This document shows, one piece after another, positions 1 through 6,087 of a DNA stretch of 7,046 bases. Each line of letters starts with the position of its first letter. The stretch's first letter is position 1. The stretch comes from Nitrospirota bacterium (lineage in GTDB: Bacteria > Nitrospinota > Nitrospinia > Nitrospinales > VA-1): NCBI GenBank assembly GCA_003235465.1, contig QJWD01000371.1, forward strand, positions 1 to 7,046. The letters run 5' to 3'. The notes below the pieces were generated by a model. It saw only the letters and a program-made list of their open reading frames with translations. It made no database searches and was not told where the DNA came from. A program made the translations under genes and the position numbers.

Positions 1-387
1 GCGCGACTCGTTCCATCGGTGATCAATTCTCTTCTAAGGGGAGAATCCCCGCGATGCTCCCATGGCAATCAAATCCGGGATTACCTGTATGTTTCCGACG
101 TGGCGGAAGCGTTCACGGTCCTCCTGGACAGCGACGTGGAGGGCCCCATAAATATGGCTTCTGGAGAACGGACCGAAATCAAAAAAATTATTTTACAAGC
201 CGCGGAAAAGCTCGGGGGCGCACAGCGGGTTCATTTGGGAGCCCTGCCCTCGCCGGAGGACGAGCCACCCGTTCTGGTGGCCGATACGCAAAAATTATTT
301 ACACAATTGAGCTGGAAACCCAAAATAGACCTGGATGAAGGATTGAACCGGACAATAAACTGGTGGAAAAATTCCGCCGGCAAATAA
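1..387 (+). CDS. NAD-dependent sugar epimerase/dehydratase, C-terminal part (5' end outside window)
   Basis: This is the last 128 codons of a protein whose start lies to the left of the window; the frame is open from base 1 to a TAA at 385-387. The segment IRDYLYVSDVAEAF is the conserved C-terminal block of extended short-chain dehydrogenases that act on nucleotide sugars (NDP-sugar epimerases and 4,6-dehydratases). It is followed by GPINMASGE and by the terminal 'LxWKPKIDLDEGL' pattern that is also standard in the family. Such enzymes make an activated sugar in the cytoplasm for O-antigen, capsule or LPS. The Rossmann NAD-binding motif and the catalytic Ser/Tyr-x-x-x-Lys lie in the missing half, so the exact substrate cannot be assigned. 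It sits 40 bases upstream of a sugar O-methyltransferase in the same direction, probably in one operon. Its GC content is lower than that of the genes further right. The family call is confident; the substrate is unknown. Confidence 0.88.
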   Translation, partial: ARLVPSVINSLLRGESPRCSHGNQIRDYLYVSDVAEAFTVLLDSDVEGPINMASGERTEIKKIILQAAEKLGGAQRVHLGALPSPEDEPPVLVADTQKLFTQLSWKPKIDLDEGLNRTINWWKNSAGK

Positions 388-427
388 AGCAACCCGCCTA
401 ACCCCGAGAGATTTTACAGAGGGAAAA

Positions 428-1192
428 ATGAAACTGATCATTGATTGCGACAAGAAAACCCTGTCCCTGGAAAACCAAGGCAACAAGAGAGAACTTGACC
501 TCTATTCCAAGGAAGCCTTTGAGTTGATTTCCCGGCAGTGGCTGAAGATGGGATGGAATCAGAAATACACCTACACCTTTTCCTGGATGGGCCGGCCGGT
601 GATTCAACTGCCCGAGGACATGATCCGAATTCAGGAAGTGGTCTTCCGCCTCCAACCGGATGTGATCATCGAAACCGGGGTAGCGCATGGCGGTTCGCTG
701 ATTTTTTTCGCCAGCCTGTGCAAGGTGATCGGAAAGGGGCGGGTTATCGGCATCGACATCGAGATTCGCCCACACAATCGAAAGGCCATCGAAGAGCACG
801 ATCTATACCCGTATATAACCCTTGTGGAAGGCAGCTCCATCGCCCCGGAGATCGTAAAACAGGTCAAAGCCTTGGTAGAACCCGAGGAAACCACCCTGGT
901 CATTCTCGACTCCAACCACAGCAGGCAGCATGTGCTGGGCGAACTACAGCAATATGGGGACCTGGTGACACCGGGCTCGTATATTGTCGCGACCGATGGA
1001 ATTATGATAGACCTGCATGATGTCCCTCGAGGCAATGAAGCCTGGAAAGAGGATAACCCGGTGACCGCCGTGGAGGATTTTCTTTCGCAGCACCCGGAAT
1101 TCGCGCTAGAAACTCCTCCCTGGCCATTTAATGAAGGCGATCTCGATCAAAACATCACCCATTGGCCCAGCGCTTGGCTAAAAAGAAAATGA
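428..1192 (+). CDS. CmcI-type SAM-dependent methyltransferase (rhamnosyl O-methyltransferase / cephalosporin hydroxylase family)
   Basis: This encodes 254 residues, about the full length for the family. The ATG at 428 follows a GAGGG ribosome-binding site at 419-423. Visible motifs are ETGVAHGGS (residues 82-90, SAM-binding loop after a beta strand), VIGIDIEIRPHNR (106-118), EGSS (134-137), ILDSNHSRQHVLGEL (159-173) and VATDG (187-191). In the CmcI/RMNT family, acidic residues equivalent to Asp161 and Asp190 bind a divalent metal next to SAM. The glutamate that precedes the second aspartate in CmcI is Thr189 here. Despite the 'cephalosporin hydroxylase' label used in databases, members inside polysaccharide loci are usually inferred to O-methylate a sugar such as rhamnose. 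The neighbours, a nucleotide-sugar epimerase before it and a glycosyltransferase after it, fit that role. It is cytoplasmic, with no signal peptide. My count for bases 421-480 is 43% GC, far below the right-hand genes. The family is clear; the sugar acceptor is inferred and not known. Confidence 0.87.
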   Translation: MKLIIDCDKKTLSLENQGNKRELDLYSKEAFELISRQWLKMGWNQKYTYTFSWMGRPVIQLPEDMIRIQEVVFRLQPDVIIETGVAHGGSLIFFASLCKVIGKGRVIGIDIEIRPHNRKAIEEHDLYPYITLVEGSSIAPEIVKQVKALVEPEETTLVILDSNHSRQHVLGELQQYGDLVTPGSYIVATDGIMIDLHDVPRGNEAWKEDNPVTAVEDFLSQHPEFALETPPWPFNEGDLDQNITHWPSAWLKRK

Positions 1193-1277
1193 TCTTGGTC
1201 CCTGTGGCGGTTTACACGGCACGGTGAGGCAATAAACTGTTTACAGCCTACCAGGCCAGATTGGTTTAATTATCATT

Positions 1278-1305
1278 TTGAATGCGTAAACACCGATCAT
1301 AAAAT
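1278..1305 (+). promoter_or_regulatory. Candidate promoter for the glycosyltransferase at 1326
   Basis: TTGAAT (1278-1283), a 16-base spacer and TAAAAT (1300-1305) resemble a sigma-70 promoter (4/6 and 5/6 matches). Transcription would begin near 1312, only about 14 bases before the ATG at 1326. An alternative is TTTACA at 1240-1245 with TTTAAT at 1265-1270, which has a long 19-base spacer. The rest of the 133-base gap (1193-1325) holds three GTTTAC hexamers (1210-1215, 1239-1244 and, inverted, 1286-1291). I see no convincing terminator for the upstream gene. Confidence 0.35.
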
Positions 1306-1325
1306 CCATCCACCCCACCTTTCCC

Positions 1326-2408
1326 ATGACCATCACCTTCCTCCTGCCGCATGTCCGCCTGAGCGGCGGGGTCCGCGTGATCCTCGAATACGCCAACAGG
1401 CTCAAGGCTCGCGGCCACGCGGTGCGGCTCCTGGTGCTGCCTGAAAAGCCGCGCTGGTACCGGCTTCTCAGGCGACTCAAGGCGCGCCTGAAAACGGTGA
1501 AGACACTGCCACCGGGCGCGGTGGACTGGTTCGACAACACGATCCCCGTCGAGGTTCTGCCCCGGCACTCGAGCCTTCTGCTGCCCGAGGCCGACATCCT
1601 GGTGGCCACCGCCTGGCAGACCGCCGCGTTCGCCGCCCAGGCCGCGCCGAGCCAGGGCAAGGTGTGTTATTTCATTCAGGGCTACGAAAGCCTGTGGTCG
1701 GGAAATAGCGAAGAGGCGGAGCTAACCTACCGCCTGCCGTTTCATAAAATCGTCGTTTCCACCTGGCTTCAATCCATCCTGGAAAACGAATACCAGCAGG
1801 CGTCGGAGGTGTTCATCACCCCCGTCAACCGAGAACTGTTTTTTTTCACGGAGAGAACTCTCCATTCACCCAGGCGGGTGTTAATGCTGCACCACAACTA
1901 TGAATTCAAGGGCTTTAGGGACGGCATCGCCGCGGTGCGCCGGGCCCGCGAGGCGGGAAAAGCCCTCGACCTCGTGGTGTTCGGCGAAAAGGTGAGGGAC
2001 GCCTCCCGCCTGTTCGACGAGGCGGGTTTCGAGTTCGAGTACCACTTCCGCCCCACCGGCGAGGCGCTCAGGAACCTTTACGCCTCGACGGATATTTTCA
2101 TGTGCACGAGCTGGCACGAGGGGTTCGGCCTGCCGGGCATGGAAGCCCTCGCCTGCGGCGCGGCGCTGGTGACGACAGACACCGGCGGCAGCCGCGACTA
2201 CGCCGTGCACAACCAGACGGCGCTGGTCTCACCGCCGCGCGATCCGGAAAAACTCGCCGCCAACCTGATGAGCCTGCTCGACGATGACGAGCTTCTCTTG
2301 CGGCTGGCGGAAAACGGCCGGCGCAAGGTTCTCGAGTTCGACTGGGGAGAAAACACCGATCGGCTGATCCGGCTGTTCGACAAGGCACGGCGCACAGCGC
2401 CGAATTAA
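1326..2408 (+). CDS. GT-B fold glycosyltransferase, GT4-like
   Basis: This encodes 360 residues, a normal length for a single GT-B glycosyltransferase. The N-terminal domain opens with a strand and a glycine loop (FLLPHVRLSGGVRVILEYA, residues 4-22), followed by the usual 'ANRLKARGHAVRLLVL' helix-strand. A middle block with CYFIQGYESLW and, further on, RVLMLHHNYEFKGF resembles the WsaF-like rhamnosyltransferase relatives within this superfamily. The C-terminal nucleotide-sugar domain has the E-x7-E motif in HEGFGLPGMEAL, with Glu265 and Glu273. It is predicted to be a cytoplasmic or membrane-face enzyme that transfers a sugar to a growing glycan; donor and acceptor are unknown. The ATG at 1326 is the only possible start, since an in-frame TAA lies at 1287-1289, yet there is no Shine-Dalgarno sequence before it. 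GC is high overall, but bases about 1660-1920 drop towards 50%, and an 8-T run lies at 1839-1846. The family is certain; the specificity is not. Confidence 0.88.
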   Translation: MTITFLLPHVRLSGGVRVILEYANRLKARGHAVRLLVLPEKPRWYRLLRRLKARLKTVKTLPPGAVDWFDNTIPVEVLPRHSSLLLPEADILVATAWQTAAFAAQAAPSQGKVCYFIQGYESLWSGNSEEAELTYRLPFHKIVVSTWLQSILENEYQQASEVFITPVNRELFFFTERTLHSPRRVLMLHHNYEFKGFRDGIAAVRRAREAGKALDLVVFGEKVRDASRLFDEAGFEFEYHFRPTGEALRNLYASTDIFMCTSWHEGFGLPGMEALACGAALVTTDTGGSRDYAVHNQTALVSPPRDPEKLAANLMSLLDDDELLLRLAENGRRKVLEFDWGENTDRLIRLFDKARRTAPN

Positions 2409-2490
2409 CAGCTCAGCCCCCCCGGCGAGTTCAACGGCATGGTGGCCTACCTCTTCGGACGGCAGGCAACCGAGGTGCGCGCGCCCCGCC
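2409..2490 (+). pseudogene. Short coding-like stretch after the glycosyltransferase stop; possible gene remnant
   Basis: The frame of the preceding gene stays open past its TAA until 2538. Between about 2418 and 2480 it reads SPPGEFNGMVAYLFGRQAT, with nearly every third codon position G or C, just like real genes here. It has no ribosome-binding site and no recognisable family. It may be a leftover piece of another gene, a former extension of the glycosyltransferase, or chance in GC-rich DNA. I do not recognise it and hold this lightly. Confidence 0.2.
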
Positions 2491-2504
2491 TTAGGCCAGC
2501 GGGG
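2484..2504 (-). terminator. Hairpin just past the WaaG-like gene stop; possible terminator
   Basis: CCCCGC (2484-2489) and GCGGGG (2499-2504) form a perfect 6-base-pair GC stem around a 9-base loop. The hairpin begins two bases after the leftward stop codon (2507-2509), in the gap between two convergent genes, which is the expected place for termination. No T-run follows on either strand, so it is not a classical intrinsic terminator; it might only protect the mRNA 3' end. Confidence 0.35.
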
Positions 2505-2506
2505 AA

Positions 2507-3646
2507 TCAGGACGCGCCGGAGCGCATCGCCTCTTCATAGATCGCCAGCATCTCCTGTGCATTTCTTTCCGGCGTGAATTGTTCCGCAAGCGCCCTGGCC
2601 GCCCGCCCCATGCGCTCGCGCAGGCCCGCGTCGAACAGGGTGGTGATGTGGCGGGCGATCTCCTCCGGGTCGGCTGGGTCGGCAAGCACCAGGCCGTTTT
2701 CGCCGTGACGGACGATCTCCGCCGCGCCGCTTTTCGCGCTGGCGATGACAGGCAGGCCCGAGGCCAGCGCCTCCAGGTAAACGTTGCCGAACGGTTCGTA
2801 GAGGGAGGGCAGGATGAACAGGTCCGCCGCGGCGTAATATTTTTCCACGTCGTCCACCGGGTCGAGGAAGCGCACCCGGCCCCGCACCTCGGGCGCGGCG
2901 TATTCGAGATAGCGGCTGCGCTTGCCCTTGCCCACCACGAGGAGCTTAAAGCGCCCGGCTTCAAGGCGGGAGAGCGCCGCGAGCAGAAACCTTAAGCCCT
3001 TCCTCTCGAACCCCGAGCCGACGAACAATATCGCCACCTCGCCCTCCCCGAGCCCTAGCACCTCGCGCACCTGGTCGCGATAACGCGTGCGGTTATCGGG
3101 ATGAAAGCGCTTTAGCGGCACGCCGTTGTACACCACGGTGATCTTGTCTTCGGCCACGGGGTGATTGCGGAGTATGTCCTGCTTGACCATGTTGGAGATG
3201 GCGACGATTTTTTTCAACCGGGGGTCGACAACCAGCCTGCGCTCGAGCGCCAGGATCAGCCTGTGGAACGGGCTCACTGCCGTCAGCAGCTTTTTGGCAA
3301 GCGGCAGGTGGCGGCCGCGCTCGATGAGCCACTGGCGGTGGCAGCCGTCGCCGGCACGGTAGATGTCCTGGCTCCAGGTTTTCTCGTGGCTCTGGACAAT
3401 ATCGAAGCGCTCCCGCCGAACCGCCCGCTCAGCGGAGAGCGCGAACGAGAGCGTGCGCACGACGGAATTGAGGGAATACGCCTTAAGCGGCCTGACGTGG
3501 ATGTTCGGGTGCGCCGAGGCCGCCCATTTTTGCGCGAAGATGTGAACCTCGTGCCCCTTGTCGGCGAGCGCCTCGGTGTATTGCTGAACGAAGCTCTCGG
3601 CGCCGCCGTAGTTGACGTATTTCTGTCTGATGATCGCGATCTTCAC
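2507..3646 (-). CDS. WaaG-like GT4 glycosyltransferase (LPS core)
   Basis: This encodes 379 residues from the GTG at 3646, which has GAGG four bases upstream. The ATG at 3664 would add six residues but sits at the foot of a hairpin with no good ribosome-binding site, so I prefer the GTG. Numbering from the GTG, motifs are YGGAESF (13-19, N-terminal glycine loop), SQDIYRAGDGCHRQW (92-106), VVYNGV (172-177), LFVGSGFERKGL (207-218, beta-phosphate/nucleotide loop) and EPFGNVYLEAL with the E-x7-E pair Glu284 and Glu292. The 'VGSGFERKG' block and the conserved Y-x-A/G-D-x-C segment resemble E. coli WaaG, the UDP-glucose:heptose alpha-1,3-glucosyltransferase of the LPS outer core. It is the last gene of a leftward four-gene operon that includes a heptosyltransferase, which fits LPS core extension on the cytoplasmic face of the inner membrane. 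The donor sugar is not proven. The family is certain and the WaaG resemblance good, but I withhold a gene symbol. Confidence 0.88.
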   Translation of the reverse strand: MKIAIIRQKYVNYGGAESFVQQYTEALADKGHEVHIFAQKWAASAHPNIHVRPLKAYSLNSVVRTLSFALSAERAVRRERFDIVQSHEKTWSQDIYRAGDGCHRQWLIERGRHLPLAKKLLTAVSPFHRLILALERRLVVDPRLKKIVAISNMVKQDILRNHPVAEDKITVVYNGVPLKRFHPDNRTRYRDQVREVLGLGEGEVAILFVGSGFERKGLRFLLAALSRLEAGRFKLLVVGKGKRSRYLEYAAPEVRGRVRFLDPVDDVEKYYAAADLFILPSLYEPFGNVYLEALASGLPVIASAKSGAAEIVRHGENGLVLADPADPEEIARHITTLFDAGLRERMGRAARALAEQFTPERNAQEMLAIYEEAMRSGAS

Positions 3647-3664
3647 GCCGCCTCGCTTGTGCAT

Positions 3665-3682
3665 GGGCCATCACGCTGGCCC
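3665..3682 (-). other. Intercistronic hairpin before the WaaG-like gene
   Basis: GGGCCA (3665-3670) and TGGCCC (3677-3682) make a perfect 6-base-pair stem with a 6-base loop in the 67-base gap between two leftward glycosyltransferase genes. It ends 18 bases before the preferred GTG start and directly abuts the alternative ATG at 3664. No T-run follows. It could tune translation or mRNA stability, or be chance in GC-rich sequence. Confidence 0.3.
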
Positions 3683-3713
3683 TTGGCAAATCGTACCGCA
3701 ACTCCGGCTCGCA

Positions 3714-4838
3714 TCAGGCGAACGGCTCCACCATCTCGAGCAGCCGCGCCTCCATGACGCGGGTGTCATAAAGCAGGGCGCAGCGCTCTCGCGCCCTCAG
3801 GCCCTTGGACGCGGCCTCGTCGGGATGGCCGAGGACATGATCGATGGCCCGGGCCATCTCGTCGACGTTGCCCGGCTCCACCAGGTAGCCCGTATCCTTA
3901 AGCGCCTCGGGAATATCCGACACGCGGGTGGAGACGATGGGCTTCGCCATCGCCATGGCGTCGAACAGTTTCGCGGGCATCTGGCCCACGGTGTCGCTGG
4001 TCAGCCGCTGCGGGATGGCCATGATGTCCGCCGCCGCGAGGTAGTTTGCAAGCTCGCTCCCCGGCACCTTGGCGACCCCGGTCAACCGCTCGGCGAGCGC
4101 TTGCGGGCGGCCGGCCATGAACCGTTCGGGATCATCCAGGCCGACGACCACGAAATGCGCGCGCGCGTCCTGAACCTTGAGCGCCGCGGCCAAGAGATCC
4201 TCCACCCCCTTGTGGCCGCGCGGCGTGCCGAGGAACATCACGATTTTCTTGTCCACCAAACCGAGCCGCCGCCGCACCGCCAGGCCGTCGTGGAGCGCGG
4301 GGTCGAGCTCGCGCGTGTCGCGGCAGTGCGGGATGAGGGTGCCAGTGAAACGCTGCTGCAAAAACCGGTTGCTCACCGTGATGCCGTCGGCGTGGTGCAC
4401 CAGGCGTTCCATCAGCCAGGTGTAGGGCAGGCCGTTGGGGTTCGACAGGTTGAGAAAGCGCCCCACCCGGCCCCAGAACCCCGAGTGATAATAAAACCCC
4501 ACTTCCCAGTCGTCGATGTCGACGATAAGCGGGATGCCGGATTGCCGCTTCTTGAGAACGCCGACACCGAAACTGGTGGGCCTAAGCTTGCAGGCGAAGA
4601 GCAGGTCGGCGTCGATGTCGCGCAGCATTTTCCGCACCGTGCCGGTGAAGCGCGGCAGCCGCTGCCAGGGATAGGGCTTCACCGTGAGGTCGGTCTCCCG
4701 CAAGGGGAACCACACCGCGCCGCCCTTCATGGGGCCGACGAGTTCGACCTCGTGGTGGGGCGCCAGCGCCCGCGCCAAGAGAGCCGCGCGGCCGAGGGAG
4801 TTGTCCGAAAGGTCGAAGCATAAAAAGGTGATCTTCAA
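3714..4838 (-). CDS. GT-B glycosyltransferase, GT4/GT1-like, TTG start, degenerate E-x7-E
   Basis: This encodes 374 residues. The start is TTG at 4838: an in-frame TAA lies five codons upstream (4851-4853), AAAGGA (4847-4852) is spaced eight bases from the TTG, and the next in-frame ATG is far inside the protein. The N-terminus MKITFLCFDLSDNSLGRAAL is a typical first strand and loop. IVDIDDWEVG (105-114) and the segment around GITVSNRFLQQRF (152-164) are features of glycosyltransferases that act on lipid-linked or LPS acceptors. The C-terminal domain has VMFLGTPRGHKG (200-211) and VGQMPAKLFDAMAMAKPIVS (284-303). In the position of the usual E-x7-E pair there are Gly285 and Asp293, so the motif is only partly kept. 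It lies between the GT9 gene and the WaaG-like gene in the same direction, probably adding one sugar of the LPS core. Specificity is unknown; catalytic activity is likely but less certain than for its neighbours. Confidence 0.86.
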   Translation of the reverse strand: MKITFLCFDLSDNSLGRAALLARALAPHHEVELVGPMKGGAVWFPLRETDLTVKPYPWQRLPRFTGTVRKMLRDIDADLLFACKLRPTSFGVGVLKKRQSGIPLIVDIDDWEVGFYYHSGFWGRVGRFLNLSNPNGLPYTWLMERLVHHADGITVSNRFLQQRFTGTLIPHCRDTRELDPALHDGLAVRRRLGLVDKKIVMFLGTPRGHKGVEDLLAAALKVQDARAHFVVVGLDDPERFMAGRPQALAERLTGVAKVPGSELANYLAAADIMAIPQRLTSDTVGQMPAKLFDAMAMAKPIVSTRVSDIPEALKDTGYLVEPGNVDEMARAIDHVLGHPDEAASKGLRARERCALLYDTRVMEARLLEMVEPFA

Positions 4839-4846
4839 ATCCGCGA

Positions 4847-4852
4847 TCCTTT
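4847..4852 (-). promoter_or_regulatory. Ribosome-binding site fixing a TTG start
   Basis: AAAGGA on the minus strand, eight bases before the TTG at 4838. It overlaps an in-frame TAA, so no longer reading of this gene is possible and the rare TTG start is strongly favoured. Confidence 0.6.
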
Positions 4853-4872
4853 ATTGCAAGCCGGGCCACTTC

Positions 4873-4951
4873 ACTCAAGCCATCAAAAAATTTTCCGCCT
4901 GGAACACTCTTCGATGGCGAACCAGTTTTTACATTCCCGCCAGGGCGGTTA
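4873..4951 (-). pseudogene. Decayed second copy of the 3' end of the GT9 gene
   Basis: Downstream of the GT9 stop, the minus strand repeats the last part of that gene in damaged form. The end of the repeat, 4873-4899, matches 4952-4978 at 26 of 27 bases, including the codons for ENFLMA, the TGA stop and the bases just after it. Further upstream the match is weaker with several small indels, but still traceable: one frame reads ECKNWFAIEE where the intact gene reads ECKSLITVEE. The reading frame is broken by a stop and by indels, so it cannot encode a protein. It is either the last scrap of a lost tandem GT9 paralogue or an old 79-base tandem duplication. It occupies most of the 115-base gap before the next glycosyltransferase. 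Confidence 0.7.
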
Positions 4952-4978
4952 ACTCAAGCCATTAAAAAATTTTCCGCC
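4873..4978. repeat. Direct repeat pair, 27 bases, 79 bases apart
   Basis: The two units are 4873-4899 and 4952-4978, both beginning ACTCAAGCCAT and carrying the same A6T4 run, with one mismatch (C at 4884, T at 4963). The right-hand unit holds the GT9 stop codon and last codons; the left-hand unit belongs to the decayed copy. The short, almost perfect match could act as a target for slipped-strand or RecA-independent deletion. Confidence 0.85.
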
Positions 4979-6087
4979 GCCTGAAGAACTTCCTCGACGG
5001 TGATCAGGCTTTTGCACTCCGCCGTGGTGGTGCGGCATTCCTGCCGCATGGTCCTGCCGTTACAGGGGTAGCAATCGAGCGCCTTGTGCAGGGGAGCGGT
5101 GCGCCCCATCGGCGGCGTCCACGACGTGACGCTCGCACCGCCGAACAGCCCCACCACCGGCGCGCCCGCCAGGGCGGCGAGGTGCATGTAGCCGCCGTTG
5201 TGGCAGAGCACCAGTTTGGCCCGAGCGCTGATTGCGGCGATTTCCTGCAAGCCGGAGACGACGAAGCCGCTTCGCGCTTCCTTGACACAGGCGCGCACCC
5301 GCTCCACCTGATGCTCCTGGCCAGGGCCGCAGGTGAACAAGACGGCAAAGCCGTGCCGTCGGTGGAGGGCGTCGGCGACGGCGGCGAAGTGTTCCGGCGG
5401 CCACTGGTCGTTCTCGCGGGCGCCTGGGTGCAGCACCATGAAGGGAACCCCGCCGTCCAGGTGCTGGCCTGCGAGCAGGGCCTCGGCCCGCTCGCGGCTG
5501 GCGGCGGAGAGGTGAACCTCGGGCCTGGGCGGCGAATCGAACCCGATGCCCAGGTGGCCGAGCAGCATGGCCTGGTCTTCCATTGTGTTTTTGCCCCTCG
5601 CGCCTCCGAACGACACGGGCAGGTTGTAGAGAAACGATCTCTTACCCATGTAACCGGCGCGAAAGCGCGCCCGCGTGAGTAAACTCATCACCGACGAACG
5701 CGGCCCGCCGTGCAAGTCCAGCACCAGGTCGTAACCGCCGAACAACAGCCGGGCGTAGGCGCCGATCTCTCTGGCGAGCGATCCCCTGGGAAAGCAGAAC
5801 ACCTCGTCGACATCGGGATGGTCGCGCACCAAATCGAGCGAGGCCGGCTCCACCATCACCGTTAGGTGCGACTTCGGCCAGCATTTTTTGATCGGCGCAT
5901 ACATCGCCGTGTTATAGATCACATCGCCGATGGAGCGCAGCTTGATGAGGAGGATGCGGGCGCTTTCGGGCAGGTGTTTTTTAAGGTCTTCGGGCCGCAT
6001 GGGTTTTCGGCCGACCAGCCCGGCGGAACCGGACGCGTCAGGCGGGGGCGAAACCGGCGGGGCGAACGGGCGCCGCCTCGCGGTCAC
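4954..6087 (-). CDS. Glycosyltransferase family 9, ADP-heptose:LPS heptosyltransferase-like
   Basis: This encodes 377 residues from a GTG at 6087 that overlaps the upstream stop (GTGA). The first 29 residues are Pro/Ala/Arg-rich and unlike the family, so translation may really begin at the ATG at 6000 (348 residues, the usual size); neither site has a clear ribosome-binding site. Family 9 features are ARILLIKLRSIGDVI (43-57, with the conserved Asp55), LVLDLHGGPRS (121-131), VLHPGARENDQWP (218-230), HNGGYMHLAALAGAPVVGLFG (296-316) and the Cys-rich tail CYPCN...CRTTTAECK (339-359). Known members (WaaC, WaaF, WaaQ) transfer L-glycero-D-manno-heptose from ADP-heptose onto Kdo or heptose of the LPS inner core, on the cytoplasmic face of the inner membrane. 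The Asp of the family's usual 'DTGPMH' motif appears as Asn297 here. It is second in the leftward operon. The family is certain; which heptose it adds, or whether it uses another sugar, is unknown. Confidence 0.9.
   Translation of the reverse strand: MTARRRPFAPPVSPPPDASGSAGLVGRKPMRPEDLKKHLPESARILLIKLRSIGDVIYNTAMYAPIKKCWPKSHLTVMVEPASLDLVRDHPDVDEVFCFPRGSLAREIGAYARLLFGGYDLVLDLHGGPRSSVMSLLTRARFRAGYMGKRSFLYNLPVSFGGARGKNTMEDQAMLLGHLGIGFDSPPRPEVHLSAASRERAEALLAGQHLDGGVPFMVLHPGARENDQWPPEHFAAVADALHRRHGFAVLFTCGPGQEHQVERVRACVKEARSGFVVSGLQEIAAISARAKLVLCHNGGYMHLAALAGAPVVGLFGGASVTSWTPPMGRTAPLHKALDCYPCNGRTMRQECRTTTAECKSLITVEEVLQAAENFLMA

Noticed and set aside
398..1035. Leftward open frames under the methyltransferase gene
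   Set aside because: The rightward frame has the full set of CmcI-family motifs and a ribosome-binding site; the opposite frames have neither.
3161..3757. A 198-codon rightward open frame
   Set aside because: It is antisense to the WaaG-like gene, with no ribosome-binding site and no recognisable domain.
3612..4823. A 403-codon rightward open frame, longer than the gene on the opposite strand
   Set aside because: It is antisense to the GT4-like gene and the start of the WaaG-like gene. Its translation is rich in His, Arg, Pro and Gly with no motif, as expected for the mirror frame of GC-rich coding DNA, while the leftward frames carry clear glycosyltransferase motifs.
4937..4948. CCGCC and GGCGG inverted repeat as a terminator after the GT9 gene
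   Set aside because: The loop would be only two bases and no T-run follows. It lies inside the decayed duplicate, and the genes on either side appear to be in one operon.
5086..5682. A 198-codon rightward open frame
   Set aside because: It is antisense to the GT9 gene, whose family motifs lie in the leftward frame.
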